From Medicago truncatula (taxonomy: Eukaryota; Streptophyta; Magnoliopsida; Fabales; Fabaceae): 64,000 bases of DNA. The notes beneath the pieces were generated by a model, which worked only from the letters and a program-made list of their open reading frames with translations, was not told the DNA's origin and ran no database searches. The position numbers were made by a program, and so were the translations under genes. Positions 36,901 through 49,633 of the stretch are shown here, piece by piece (position 1 is the stretch's first letter; the number at the start of each line of letters is the position of its first letter). The stretch is taken from assembly GCF_003473485.1 (NCBI RefSeq), contig NC_053046.1, positions 42,183,832 through 42,247,831 of the forward strand. The letters are read 5' to 3'.

Positions 36901-38316
36901 ATTTAAATACAAAATAACTCCCATGTTTTGATTCTTTGGCAGTTTTGGACACACGGTTCATTAGTGAGGTGCCACGTGTATTATTTAGGGGGCCACGTGG
37001 CACCTCACTAATGGACTGGGGTCCAAAACTGCCAAAAAATCAAAACATAAGGGGCTGTTTTGTATTTAAATTAGTCATGGGGCCATAACCGCAACTTTTG
37101 GAAAGATAGGGATCCAAAAGTGCAATTAAGCCTTTAATTTACAAATGACAACTTATATTTTTTTTTTTTTACAGAACATGACAACTTATATCTTGTTGGC
37201 TTCTTTTAAAAAAAAAGAAGAAAACTTGTATCTTTGCCGGTGCATTGTGTTAATAATGCTAAACTTGTATCTTTACAAAATACTTAATAAGACTTCCCCT
37301 GGAAGAAAAAAATTTCATAATAACACTTATAGTCAACAAAGAGCAGCCATTTAATATTTGTAATTAAAATTCTAATATCTTATGCACAATTTTTTCACGT
37401 TCAAGATACGTATTTTTATTTTGTTTTTTTGTTATTTAGATCACCCATCAAATAGCTTGCACAGTTGTAACAAAAAAAATAGCTTCCACAGTTAGAAAAT
37501 CATCGTCTCTATACATTTTTCCCCTGAAAAAAATCTCCACACATTTTCAATATCTATTTTAGTAACAAGCAATTCACTTGTGATATTTTTTTAACCAAAA
37601 AAATATGTATTTTTTTAGGGTTGGACATAGACTACCCTTGAAGAATTGTAGGCAATTTATCCAACGATCGATGAAAATTAGTCACAATCTTTGAAAAAAT
37701 GAAAATTAGTCACAACTTTTTTTTAAAAAGCCAAATGATATATATTAATAAACACGAGGAGACCTTGTTAAACACAAGATGTACCTAGAAACGACTCAAA
37801 ACAAAGTCTCAATAAAACAAAAGGAAAAAGTAAATTAACTTGTAGTTGGGTAAATTAACCACAGATGTTCAAGGTAACCTGAAAAGTTTTTTTTATTCGT
37901 TTGAAATGTACTTAGTTAACCCTTCATCTCCTCCTATAAATTGGGGTGAGCAAGAAAGTAAGTGGCAAGCAGTCCTTCAAAGAAATCTTAGTTTCTTTAG
38001 TGCGCTTTAGTACTCTCAAGTCCTTTTTTAGTTATATATACCATACTATATGTCTGATTATTTCAACCTTATGTGTTAATAAAATGTGGATAAAATTTAT
38101 AAAATATGTTGACTATATATCACTGAATATTCAGTAATAGTATTTGGCAAGTAACATACACTAGTATTAATTTCTTGTAATCGTTAGAAAAAAGTGCATA
38201 TATTAATTTGTAAAATTACATAATCCATTTAAATTCTCTTCAATATTTGTGAGTATATTGAATTTTTTATTTTTTTTGGTGAATAGTATACTGAATATAT
38301 ATTGAATTTTTTATTT
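33927..38316. other. Intergenic region with MITE and weak exon-like stretch
   Basis: The PHD-gene promoter side (33927-34330) is GA-rich. After that the DNA is mostly AT-rich, with a repeat copy at 35065-35230 and a long foldback MITE at 36839-37132. Near 36512-36582 an AG acceptor, a roughly 70-base open stretch (SSSCEGGFRFLENAKDLPTI) and a GT donor look like a lone exon, but I cannot assign it. Confidence 0.45.
36839..37132. mobile_element. Long foldback MITE
   Basis: The outer ends GGTTTAATTGAACTTTTGGA and TCCAAAAGTGCAATTAAGCC are inverted copies. Complementarity continues inward to GTGCCACGTG and GGCCACGTGGCAC around the centre, so nearly the whole 294 bp can fold on itself. Confidence 0.9.
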
Positions 38317-40822
38317 TTTTTGAGTGGTGCAATGCTCCTTTTGATGACATGCATGGTCACATACTTTATTTGTTCACTTCTTCATGCAAGAAGTAGAAAA
38401 TCAAAGCTTCCACCAGGACCTTCCATTTTTACTATCATGTCACACGTTTTTGAATTATACAAAAAAACCACATCAAACCCTAGCAAAATTTGCTAAATTC
38501 TATGGTCCTATTATGAGTATTAAGTTATGCATGCACCGAGACTACCATAATGATCTCTTCATCAGATATGGCTAAAGAGATTCTTAATACTCATGATTCA
38601 TTGTGCTGTGACAGATCTGTTCCTGATATCACAACAACTCATGATCACAACAATTTTAGCATAGTTTTCCTCCCATTTTCACCTCTTTTGCAACACCTTA
38701 GAAAAACGTGCCATTATCATCTATTCTCAAACAAGAATCTTGATGCAAGTCAAGAACTTAGACGTATGAAATTGAAAGATCTTCTCAATGAGATATGCAT
38801 AAAAGTAGTTTAACTGGTAAAGCTGTTCAAATTGAAACCTAATTGATTTCACCTTATTAATGTTATTATTCTCAAAATGAAAATACCCTCTAAAGTCTAA
38901 TTAATAAAACAAGTTTCATTACAAATTTTTTTGTTTGTGTTTCATTACAAAACTAAATGAAAAGAAAGGTTAATCAATTATTTTTTCATAACATCAAGAT
39001 AACTAAGTTTCATTACATGTGTCCATAAGACTCCTCTTTTTCTTAATATATGTGTGAGGAATGCTACAAACACTCTCTTTTCAACACTCTATCCAACACT
39101 CACTTTCTAATTGGCTTAAATCATGGTGGGTCTCACACTTTGGAAATGGGTTCCACTTAAAATGGTGAGCCACATATTGGTTTAAGCGAATTAAAAAGTG
39201 AGTGTTGAAGAAAGTGTTTCTAGCATTTCTCTATATGTGTATAGTTAGTTAGTTTTAGTTATAATTGAAAGGAGGGCGTATGTGTTAGAGAGAAAAATAA
39301 AAATAAATTACAAAGTCAATTCTCAATCCGTGGTGGTACCCATTTTTTTTAAGGAATTTAAGGTTTTTTTTTTTTTGTAAAATTAAAGTGAAATTGATAA
39401 AACTATCATTTAATTTCGCGTGATTTAAAATTATGGAGCTTAGTTTTTTTTTGATAAAAAACAAGTGAGCGTAGCTTGTTAACTTATTCATTAGTGTTGG
39501 TGGGTGTAAAAATTAAGGAAACATGTTTCTAGTATTTTGTTTAGAAGAGAAAATTAAATTGAATTTATAAATTTATCCTTTGATTATAACATATTTTAAA
39601 TAGATAGAATTAGTCTTTTGGTTAAAAGCAAGTAGACATAGTCTGATAACTTACTCCTTAATGTTCTTATGTGAGAGTAAGTTAATAAACTCATATGTGA
39701 CGCACATTTGAAACAATTTTGTTTGAAGTTGAAATTAATAACTAAAAAGGAAAACCATCTATGTAGACACATGCATCCATCTACGTACCACCTTAAGAGA
39801 GAAAAAGATTAAAGTAAGTGGAGTGATAGACATGATTTAATGGGGATGTGATAAGAAAATAAGAAACTGAGAGAAAATTAGATATGAATGCCGAAAAGTT
39901 AGATGAGCACAAATGTAAGAGCTCAATCAAAGAATTAGTATTTATGGCTCCGTGCGATGCAACAAATTTAGATCAACGACACCTGTTTTATTGCAAAGAA
40001 TGAGAGAAGAAAAGAAAATATTGCTTATGTGAAACAAACAAATGATACATTAAGACTATTATAATAAGATGAAATTAAGGTATATGATTTGGAGTAAATC
40101 TCTAAAGTTACTCTTTGACTCAATATATATCTTTTACAATTTTACACGAGACCTTTAGTTAACATATGATTGTTTTTAAAACAATAGGATCTACTTGTGG
40201 CGGGAACAGAAACAACAACATAGCATATGGATTAGAAAGGACAATGGGTGAATTAATACACAATCCAGAGACTATGTTAAAAGCCAAAAAGGAACTGAGG
40301 GAAACCATTGGATCATGCAAACTAATTGAAGAATCAGACATTGATAGGCTTCCATACTTGCAAGCAGTGATAAAAGAGAGTTTACGCTTACACCCTCCAG
40401 CTCCACTTTTGCTCCCACGTAAAGCTAGAGTAGATGTGCAAATAGCAGTGTACACTATTCCAAAGGGTGCACAAATTCGGATAAATGAATGGGCTATTGG
40501 TAGAACAAACATATGGGATGATGCTGATTTATTTTCACCAGAAAGATTTTTAGGATCTGAAATTGATATCAAAGGTCGACACTTTAATCTTACACCATTT
40601 GGTAGTGGGAGACGTATATGTCCTGGTTCACCATTGGCTATTAGGATGATGCATTCGATGTTGGGATCACTAATCAACTCATTTAATTGGAAACTTGAAA
40701 ATGATATGGAACCAAAGAAAATGAACTTGGATAAATCTCTAAGAGCTATTCCAGTTGAACTAATTAAACAAAGTATATTAAGTATAATTAACTTGATAAA
40801 TGTAAGTTCTTGTATGTGTTAA
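38317..40822 (+). pseudogene. CYP76-like cytochrome P450, broken
   Basis: The N-terminal half has a membrane anchor (LLLMTCMVTYFICSLLHARS), LPPGPSIFTIMSHVFELYKK, then a frameshift in an A-run near 38460. The frame moves through PHQTLAKFAKFYGPIM and shifts again near 38545 to SSDMAKEILNTHDSL and FSNKNLDASQELRRMKLKDL, ending in a stop near 38811. About 1.35 kb of non-coding and MITE sequence follows, replacing roughly 115 residues. The C-terminal half (from about 40187) carries LLVAGTETT with a local frame break, KESLRLHPPAP (K-helix), FSPERFLGSEID and heme motif PFGSGRRICPG. No upstream ATG is in frame. The family fits CYP76 (geraniol 8-hydroxylase type). It cannot encode a full enzyme. Confidence 0.88.
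39059..39229. mobile_element. MITE inside the P450 pseudogene
   Basis: AATGCTACAAACACTCTCTT at the left is mirrored by AAAGTGTTTCTAGCATT at the right, with inner CAACACTCACTTT and AAAGTGAGTGTTG. It is about 170 bp; a related sequence lies near 24840-25010. Confidence 0.8.
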
Positions 40823-41014
40823 ACCTTTAAGTGGTGCATTTATTTTCTTTGAGTCGGCTTAAGTGCCTCCCAAAGTTTGAAGCCTTTGTATGGGGATGTA
40901 AAATAGGGTTGGCTTGAAAAAAATTGAAAATTTTGTGTGTACTTGCATTAACGTTTGCTAATTTACTTTTGAATAAACAACATTTTGTACATGCACTTTT
41001 GGATTATGATGTGC

Positions 41015-41360
41015 ATCACCTATGTCGCGAGTACCATGTTCTCTTCAATGGAGATCGTATTGGTCTTATTGCATTGGAAAAAAGGTCTTCGACAAGCTTG
41101 CCCCCTTATCCCTACTACATATTTTGTGTGTTGAGGGTCTCTCTTCTCTAATCAAACATCACGAATTCACGGGAAAGATACATGGTGCCCTTATTTGTCG
41201 TAAAGCGCCTCCAATCAGCCATCTCATATTTACAAACGATGTTTTTTTTTTTTTTGTAAAGCGACTACGTTGAAGCAAATTGTCTTAAAGATATTCTCTT
41301 GTTGTATGAAGCTACTTCCGACCAATCCATAGACTTTGGCAAGTCTGCCACAACCTTCAG
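41015..41360 (+). mobile_element. LINE reverse-transcriptase remnant
   Basis: Fragments in shifting frames read LFNGDRIGLI, then the RT core phrase LRQACPLSPY (family LRQGDPLSPY), ILCVEGLSSLIKHHE, GALICRKAPPISHLIFTNDV (catalytic ADD replaced by TND) and LLYEATSDQSIDFGKSA. It is a decayed non-LTR (L1-type) element. A short phrase at 40855-40912 (LPKFEAFVW) may be a piece of its zinc-binding tail. Confidence 0.8.
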
Positions 41361-42289
41361 TAAACATACTACACATGAGAGAAATCCTTTCATAAAAAAT
41401 AAATATCATTTTACAATTGTGTTTCACAATAAAAATAAGTGGCGAAGAGGTTTCACGTTGAAAAAAGGTATTTAGTATGAGAGGTCTTTTCAGAAGAAAA
41501 AAAATAGGAGAGAGAGAACAATGTATGAATTAATCTCATAACATCATATATAATTTGTCCTTTAATATTGGAATTCATTCATTAAATTATGAGACATGAG
41601 AATTGAGAATATTGTTGACAACAATAATATTAAATAACATTCAGGGTTCTTAAAACAGTTTTTGATAAAACACTTTGACAATGGAAATGTCAAGTTAAAT
41701 AAGACAGTATAAATCAAATAAAAGATTTCTCAAACTTTACAAAGCAATTGAAATAGAAATAAATATGGATTTACAAAACAATTAGAAACCTAAAATACAC
41801 TTGAAAACTCTAAACGCTAGACATTGTGATCCGACTCTAACTAACTTGAAGAAATAACTTATACATGAAAAAGAATCAACAAAGTGGAATGAGATACTAT
41901 GATCTCAATGAGTTTCCAATCGAGATAAAAAATAATATGTCGCTTTTCAAATATAGTTATCAATTAAATTGTTGAAAGATTATGATCATAAAAATATTAT
42001 GATATTTTATATATTTTAACTGTAAACTCTATTTGTACTACGTACAAATACTATGATCTCTATTTGTACTATTTGTTGTTTCACATGAAATAGAGGAGGG
42101 TACGGAGAATGAATTTCTATATATACACGCACATATGGATGGATGATGTTTTGATCGGCCAAAAGGACCTATGACCCATTTACTTAGACTCAATACAATC
42201 CAAAGCCCAAACACTACGGTTGGCAAACTTACTTGCAACACACCACTTTCCGGCAAGGGGGGTGCACGAAGCAAGCGAGACTGGTTCAA

Positions 42290-42610
42290 ATGAACGATAA
42301 CATCTGTCTGCACGTTCACGCAATAAACTCTCTGGCGGTTACACTTCCCACGATTTCGTAACCGCCAGAGCCAGGTGTGCCATTACAACGGCTCCGCAGC
42401 CCTCCACCTCTATAAATTCTATAAATAGGGGACTCATAGCAGTCCCCAAGGTAGAATATATCTCTTCCTCTAAACCCTCACTCTCTGATCTCTACTTACT
42501 TGGGCGTCGGAGTGCGTGCAGGTACACCCCCCCCCCCCATCCGCTCCAAGAAGCATTCCGACGTATTCCACCACTCAAACCACCGCATTTAAAGCACCGA
42601 CAGTCACCTT
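42290..42610 (+). mobile_element. Probable Ty3/Gypsy solo LTR fragment
   Basis: It contains a TATA-like TATAAATAGGGG at 42421, then GGCGTCGGAGTGCGTGCAGG and a run of about 13 C near 42525-42538, matching the promoter and R region of plant Gypsy LTRs. No polyprotein follows. The ends and any target duplication were not located. Confidence 0.45.
42331..42371. repeat. 13-bp perfect hairpin
   Basis: CTCTGGCGGTTAC and GTAACCGCCAGAG are perfect inverted copies separated by about 15 bases, within the LTR-like segment upstream of its TATA box. Confidence 0.85.
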
Positions 42611-43907
42611 CTGTTGGAAAATTGACACAAAATTAATTAAAAAAAATAGAAATAATAATCAAGAAATATAGCAGCTGTTGTAAATATAATTCTCAGTAAA
42701 ATAAAGAAGAAGGAAAGAGTTTATCGGTCGTTGGCTGAGGCGTGCAATTGCATCGAGCTTAAGAGCATTTCGCCACCACATGTCAATGACCTGATACAGT
42801 TGGCCTCAAAGCTAGTGCTCTTCAGGATACAACAGCCACTTCTCGCTAACACTGCACGTTAACTAGCAAGGGCAATAACCACTCTTGAAAGCTCATGGGA
42901 ACTTAATTGTTATTTGTTATTAGTGACTAAATGAAAAATAAGTGATGGAAGAATCAATTATACTTCAATACTATATATCATTTCTCTCTTCCCAACCCAC
43001 TATATATGCCACTATAGATACAGATCAGTTACTTGCAATGAGTATTGTACCGTTAGCTGAAAATATAACGTGTTGTATACTAAGTCAAAGAGTAACTATT
43101 AATTATAAAATTAATAATAAATATAATAGCACTTTAAAATTAATAATTAATAAATTAAAATTTTCTACACCTTCTAATCAGGTACAAGTACGATAAGATG
43201 AAATGTCTAACTTTCTCTTCTTTTACTTTTGACAAAAATAAATGACATTTATTAATTCAAATTGATAGTATAAATCGATACAATCGCAGAAGAGAGAAGA
43301 GAGTGTTTTCTTGTTAAAATCTTGAATTGTTTCCCAGAGAAACAACCAAGATCTCCTCTACAATGAACAAACCACTTCCATTAGTCTCTATCATATTGAC
43401 TTTTTATTGGACACAAGAAGAGGGCAAAAGTTATATAAACTTGAACAATCACGTAAGCTTTACAAGTCAAGATATAATAAATAATGGTATGCATGACGTG
43501 ATTAAAGAAAATCATTCACGTGATCTAACATAATAACTTAATTTTTATTGTTTTTCATCGAGGTTAATAGTTTTTATTAAATCTTTACCATGTAGAGGTA
43601 TGCTTTGTTATAATCGAAAGTTATTATCTGTAACCAAAAAAAGTAATCGAAAGTTATTATCACAAAAAATATATAGCAGTTTTGACATCTTTATCCATAA
43701 TCATTATCATAATCATAACCTCTAGGCAGGTGAATGAGTGTATGCCATAACATACTAGATTTATAAACCCCATTTACATGACATTAGCTTATATTTTGTG
43801 CAATAACAATGCACGTTTTTATTGGATATTTAGCTATTCATCATTTGTTCATAAATAAACAAAGACAATTGAATCATAAATATCTAACCAAAGACAAGAA
43901 AAGTAAA

Positions 43908-46900
43908 CTACAATAAAATAGATGGTACGTTGGCAAGCCATCCATCATTATTTATGAAAGATGACAAAGTATATTCATTCAAGTTTAAGCTATCTGGTTT
44001 CTTTTCCCACTTGACACGTTTCTCAATGTTGGCCCCAGGTCCTGTACAATTAACTTCTGCATATGTGAGGTTTTGCCTGCACAATTTTGTTTACAAATTT
44101 AGAAAAAAAACAAATAAATTTAGTGTGTGTTTGGTTCAGCTTTAGATAGAATTGATTCTGACAGAATTGATTTTGTTAAAATTGATTGTGACAGAATTGA
44201 TTTTGAGAGAACTGATTTATGTTTGGATACAATAATGCAGAATTGATTAAACGAAATGAATGTTGTTTGGATAGTTTTTTTCAAAATTGCTTTTGAATGT
44301 GTAATTACTAAAATGAACATAACTAAATTGCATAGTTGAATGTATATGTAGATTAATACTAAATGTAGATATATTATTTAATTTAAATAAATAAATTTTC
44401 GATATATTAATTTAAAAATAATAGATACGATCATTAAACTAATTTTTTTTTTTACAAAATATTTGTTCAGATATTTTATATTTTTAAGTTAAATAATGCT
44501 AGAGTTAGTTGCCAAAAATCATAAAATATATCGTAAAAAAAAAAAAGTAAAAAAAAAATATAGTAAATCTGAATGGGGACACCGTAAAGGAAAATTCAAA
44601 ATTTGGTAACTCATGACCATAAACATTTTTCGGGGGCTAATTTGATTTGCTAAGTTTTCTGATTAAATTTTGTTCATCAAATTAATTACAAAGCAAAAAG
44701 AAAGAGAATTGATAAAGGGCAATAAAGAAAAATAATAGGTTGTAATAATCAAAATTTAAAATTTAACGTAGAATTGATTCTTGAAAAGCCAAAAGCTAGG
44801 ATTTGTAGCTTCAAGGATAATTATTTTTGGAGGATAGAAGCAATTCTTAAAAGCCAAACCAAACACCATTGAAAACTCAATTTTTCACTTTTGAGGGTTG
44901 TAGAATCACTTCTTAGTGCTGAAAAGCCAAAACAAACATGCTCTTACTCATTTAAGCTATGAATACCATTGATTATTATTATTATTATTTCTGCAAAATT
45001 ATTCATTTAAGCTTAAACTTGGATTTTCTCTCATGCAACAAAAAAACTTACTCTTGGCCTTCATCTAAACCTGGGGCATCCCATCCCTGAGGAGTTACCA
45101 CTGACGTAAAATATGTTCCCCAAAATATAACTCTTGAGTAAGGGCCCCAAGGTCTTCCAAGACTCACTGTACCATTTCCAACAACGTACCCTCCTCTAAA
45201 AACGAAACCATTTGGATCATTTGGTGATTCCCTACGTTGTGATGTTACAAAACCTGAAGGTTTAGATTCTGCTTGAGTGGCATTCATTACACAATTCTAC
45301 AACAAGTGAAAATCCATAGAAAAATAAATACTTATTTATTTCACCTTAATATACAAATAAAATAGATTAAGAACAACATATATTCGCTCAGTGATGAGAG
45401 TCTGACTCTATGATATGACATCAATGGTGATAGTATGAATTTCATTCGACACTGTAGTAAAATAACCATTAGTGCCACTGATATTCATAATAATTTTTCA
45501 TCCCGGATGTTTATTTAGAAAAATACATTATGAGCAATAAAAAAGAATTGAAAATTTACATAACTACTAGGTTGTGCACAAGTTGTTAGTATTTTTAATC
45601 TAAACTAGACCATCGAGGTAATATTTGACGGTAATAGGTAACAAAATAGTTTAAATGAATGTCATAACTGTCGTATAGTATTTCATAATATTAAGAAGCA
45701 TAGACATTGGTATTGTACCATAACATAATTTTCTATGACATCGTCCTTGATACCGTAACGTAACATTATAGGTTAAGTACAGGGACGAAGCTAGGTACTA
45801 ATGAAAAGGGGTAGCCGCCACCCATGAAATATATAGGACCCTTATAGGACTCATGTGCATATTAACCGTTCACCACCCATGCTTTCATATCCACTTGGTT
45901 CACTTATACTAAATTTTATTTTTTTAATTAAAGGTCCACTCATGTTCTTTTTTTCTTATCATCCACTCATATTTTTTTATAATAATAAATATAGCATATT
46001 GAATTGATCAGTCTATTAAGTTTTATTCCTATTTCCAAGCAGAAGCCAACAACGTTTGAGAAATTAGGGGTGATAGAGATACCCTAAATCATACATTCAA
46101 GAACAATTATATTCTAAAGTTCCAATTTCTAAAAATTTCAAGTACCGCCACACCTCAAGATTTAGTAGTATATATTTATTATTGTTTATCTTGCAAACAA
46201 AGTAGGAGCAGGGAAACAAAATAGGAGGAAACTGTTATAGGATGGACTCCGTTTAGTAAAAACAAAGTAGCAACGATGAGTTGAAAATAAGAACAACGAT
46301 TATAGGATGAAACAGGTATCATCCGCGTTAACTTTATTAAATAAGAGATAAGAGATCTCTCCGTTTGAAAATAAGATTTTGATTAAATTAATTAAATTAA
46401 CTAAATTCAATATGTTTAATTAAACATGGGTAATACAGTAAAAGTAAGCATATAATTTAGGTTAAAATTAGGGCAACAGTTAACGTCCGGGTTAACTTTA
46501 ATAAATAAGAGATAAAAGATCTCTCCGTTTGAAAATAAGATTTTGATTAAATTAATTATTAATTAAATTAACTAAATTCAATAGGTTTAATTAAAAAAGG
46601 GTAATACAGTAAAAATAAGCATATAATTTAGGTTAAAATTAGGGCAACAGTTAACGTCCGGGTTAACTTTAATAAATAAGAGATAAGAGATAAGAGATCT
46701 CTCCGTTTGAAAATAAGATTTTGATTAAATTAACTAAATTAAATAGGTTTAATTAAACATGGATAATATAGTAAAAGTAAGCATAAAATTTAGGTTAAAA
46801 TTAAGGCAATAGTTAACATCTAGATTAACTTTAATAAATAAGAGATAAGAGATAAACAATTTAGGTTTTTTAACTACGGGTGTAACAAACGAAAAATTTG

Positions 46901-48032
46901 AGTTTAATATGCGGTGATTGAAAAATTTGGTTCAAACTTTACCCATCTTCTATTAAACCACATACTAGTCTAGTCGTTTTAGAGCTCCTTTCCTTAAGAT
47001 AATGTTGGTAGAAGAAAAAAAAAAGTCTTACCTCAAAATAAGATTGACCTTCCCCAAAAATGAAGTCATCTTCACCTTGAATATAACAATTTTTAAAGTA
47101 TTGACGTCCCTTTGATGATAGCAAAGTATCTTGATAACCAATGAAACTACATTCAAAAATCGCAGACTTATCACCATATATTGAAGCTGCTACTGCTGGT
47201 CCATCAGATCCATATGTGTTCTACAATTATACAAAATACCTTATAGAACAATGGAAGAGTTATAAAATAATACTCCATCCGTCCCTTAATACATGACACA
47301 GCTGACTCCATTACGTATTTCAATGCATAATTTTGAGCTTAAATATATTGAATAATATGTTAGAAAAAATCATGAAAATTTGATATTTTGAAAATACTCA
47401 TCGAGACGAATCTAACGACATCTTATATGATATTATTTATCAATGTATATTAGTAGAAAAATATGGTCAAAGTAAGCTAGATCAAAATTGCAAATTTTCA
47501 AATAGGTTATTTATTGCGGGATGGATATTGTTAAATCCTTTTATTGCATTTACCTTGAATGTAATGCCATTCAAAATTACATTAGGTGGAGATGAATGAA
47601 ATGTAGCACTCATGGATGTGCCAACTTTATGAGATGAATCGTCGTAAGTAATGATTGTGTTATTGCTACCTGATCCTTTTAAAATAATGCACGACTTTCT
47701 ATCAGGTATAAGAACTTTTTCCCTGCACAATTTTAGATTGTGAAAACATAAAATAAATTTCAAATTACTTGTAGTGTCTTATATAAAAAAAAATAAAAAT
47801 ATAAACTTACTTATATATGCCAGGATTTATATTAATCATAATCCATTGATTATTTTGACTCTTTATAGAATCAATGGCAGCTTGAATTGTTTGGAATGCT
47901 CCTTTTCCTTGTTGGTCAACAATGATGGTATTTGCAACTTGATTCCCACCACAATCTATAGCTACACCAAAATAAAAATAACTAATATACAATACTAAAA
48001 TGGAACATCATTGGTGGTGCCATCTTCTTCAT
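43908..48032 (-). CDS. Pectin methylesterase (no PRO domain), start region disturbed
   Basis: Cell-wall enzyme that removes methyl groups from pectin. Exons, read right to left, are about 48032-47811, 47722-47554, 47220-47032, 45296-45052 and 44076-43908, with compatible phases from exon 1 onward, about 330 residues. The mature part opens [20 protein letters not shown]. Catalytic motifs are [18 protein letters not shown] and [13 protein letters not shown]; the C-terminus is [13 protein letters not shown]. Where many family members have a Gln (QAVAL) this one has Pro (DGPAVAAS). The only good signal-peptide ATG ([16 protein letters not shown] at 48032) runs into a stop. The frame that continues into IDCGG is one base off and has no ATG. 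So either a one-base indel has broken the leader or another start exists upstream. Introns hold MITEs and a tandem repeat. The domain assignment is firm; functionality is uncertain. Confidence 0.82.
44122..44945. mobile_element. hAT-like non-autonomous element in pectinesterase intron
   Basis: AGTGTGTGTTTGGTTCAGCTTT at the left is roughly mirrored by AAAGCCAAAACAAACATGCT at the right. Internal AGAATTGATT[CT]TGA phrases repeat several times. No coding frame was found. The borders are approximate. Confidence 0.55.
46327..46856. repeat. Tandem repeat, period about 165-172 bp, three copies plus
   Basis: Units start with GTTAACTTTA[AT]TAAATAAGAG at 46327, 46492, 46661 and a partial one at 46833. 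Each contains GATCTCTCCGTTTGAAAATA and GCATA[TA]AATTTAGGTTAAAA. Length differences come from GAGATAA repeats. It lies in the pectinesterase intron between exons 3 and 4. Confidence 0.88.
47269..47528. mobile_element. Stowaway-like MITE in pectinesterase intron
   Basis: TACTCCATCCGTCCCTTAAT at the left faces GCGGGATGGATA at the right, the common plant CTCCNTCCG terminal repeat. The right half resembles a diverged fragment near 12770-12900. Confidence 0.6.
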
Positions 48033-49134
48033 ATTTTGTGAAAAATGTATCCTGCCTTCAAGTATATAAATACACTTAAAAAAATTGAGCACTTCTTCAT
48101 TCCCTCTTCTTTTGATGGTTATCAAAAAGTAACAAATTTAATTTAATTTTTTTTTTTTGGTAAAATATCAAATCCTATTAATTATACTTAAAAGAATATT
48201 TTTTTGACTGATACTTAAATGCTCATCAACTAATTTTTCTCACATGTGCCAGGCTTTGCACATGACAAAGAACATTAATTTTTCACATTTTTTCTTATTC
48301 CATGTCTTTCCATTATACATACTGTAATATTTTCTGTGATCACTTTCCATTATTCGATGTCTTTCCTGATCCTTTTTTTTTTTTAAGGAGACTTGAATTT
48401 TTCCTTAAAATTTATCAGATTCAAATATTATCACAAAAATATATTTGAAAAATCCCTTTGTTTGGTTTTGAGTTTCTAGGATATATTTAAAATGTGAAGT
48501 TTTACATATGTTAGCGACCAGAAGCATAGTTTTGAAACTCAGTTCGACCCGTCCGGTCGGACCGGAAACCGGTGGGTAGACCGGGTCGAGCAGATAGTCA
48601 GATCGGCAATGTAATTGGCCCAGTAAGAATCGGTCAGAACCGGCATGAACCGGTAAAAACCGGTGACTCGGCCGGCTTTCGAGTTGAACCGGTTTAATTG
48701 TTTTTTCCCTTTTTTTTGCTTAATCAGAAAAACGGCATCTTTCCTTTATGTTCCTTACGGTTTTCTTCTTTCACTTTTCTTTCTTGCTTGATTTCTTATT
48801 TTGATTTATTTATTGTCATTATTGGTTTTTATTGTCTTTGATTGTTTCCATTATTATTTTGGTATCTATTTCAATTTTCAAACAATTGCAGGATTGGTTA
48901 TGCATAGACTATACATAGACTATACTATACGTTAATAAGAAGAACATTTAACTGTTGACCAAAACATATTAAGAGCTCCTTCAAAAAAAAAAAACATATT
49001 AAGAGCATTTAACTCCTCTATTAAATATTTAAATGAGTGTAGAAAAAGAGCATTTAAATATTGTTGTTCACATCCTTCAAAAAAAATATTGTTGTTCACA
49101 TGTGTGATATAGCCTTAGCTTACAATATATATAA

Positions 49135-49622
49135 GGTTAAATATGTTTTTGGTCCCTATAAATATACCAATTTTTCATTTTAGTCCCTCTAAAATTTTCC
49201 TTCAGCTTTTAGCCCCTATAAAATTTTCTATCTTTACTTTTGGTCCCTCGTTTAAAGTAAACTCATATGTAGAATTCATATTTTTAAATAAAATTTTGCA
49301 GAAAAATGTATAATATTACAAGGATCTCTCCTAAAAAAGTTTAGAATTTTTTACCAAAACATGAATTAAATATGAATTTTTATATTTTTGACGGTAAAAA
49401 ATTCATGTTTTGTTAAAAAATTCTAATTTTTTTTTTGGACTGATTTTTACAATATTTCATACATTTATGCACAGTTTCATTAAAAAATACAAAAATTTAC
49501 TTAAAAATAGGGACCAAAAATAGCGATTGAAAATTTTATATGGACTAAAAGTTGAAGGAAAATTTTAGAGGGACTAAAACGAAAAGTTGATATATTTATA
49601 GGGACCAAAAACATATTTAACC
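49135..49622. mobile_element. Foldback MITE nested in the larger element
   Basis: GGTTAAATATGTTTTTGGTC at the left is mirrored by GACCAAAAACATATTTAACC at the right. The inverted similarity runs about 100 bases inward through TTTTAGTCCCTCTAAAATTT. Confidence 0.9.
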
Positions 49623-49633
49623 CATATATATAT

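Larger units (their letters stand above)
41361..43907. other. Intergenic with probable solo-LTR material
   Basis: No gene is supported. From about 42290 to 42610 the sequence changes character: it is GC-richer, with a hairpin, TATAAATAGGGG, a CACTCTCTGATCTC leader-like stretch, the phrase CTTGGGCGTCGGAGTGCGTG and a poly-C run. That combination is typical of Ty3/Gypsy LTRs. The borders are unclear. Confidence 0.5.
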
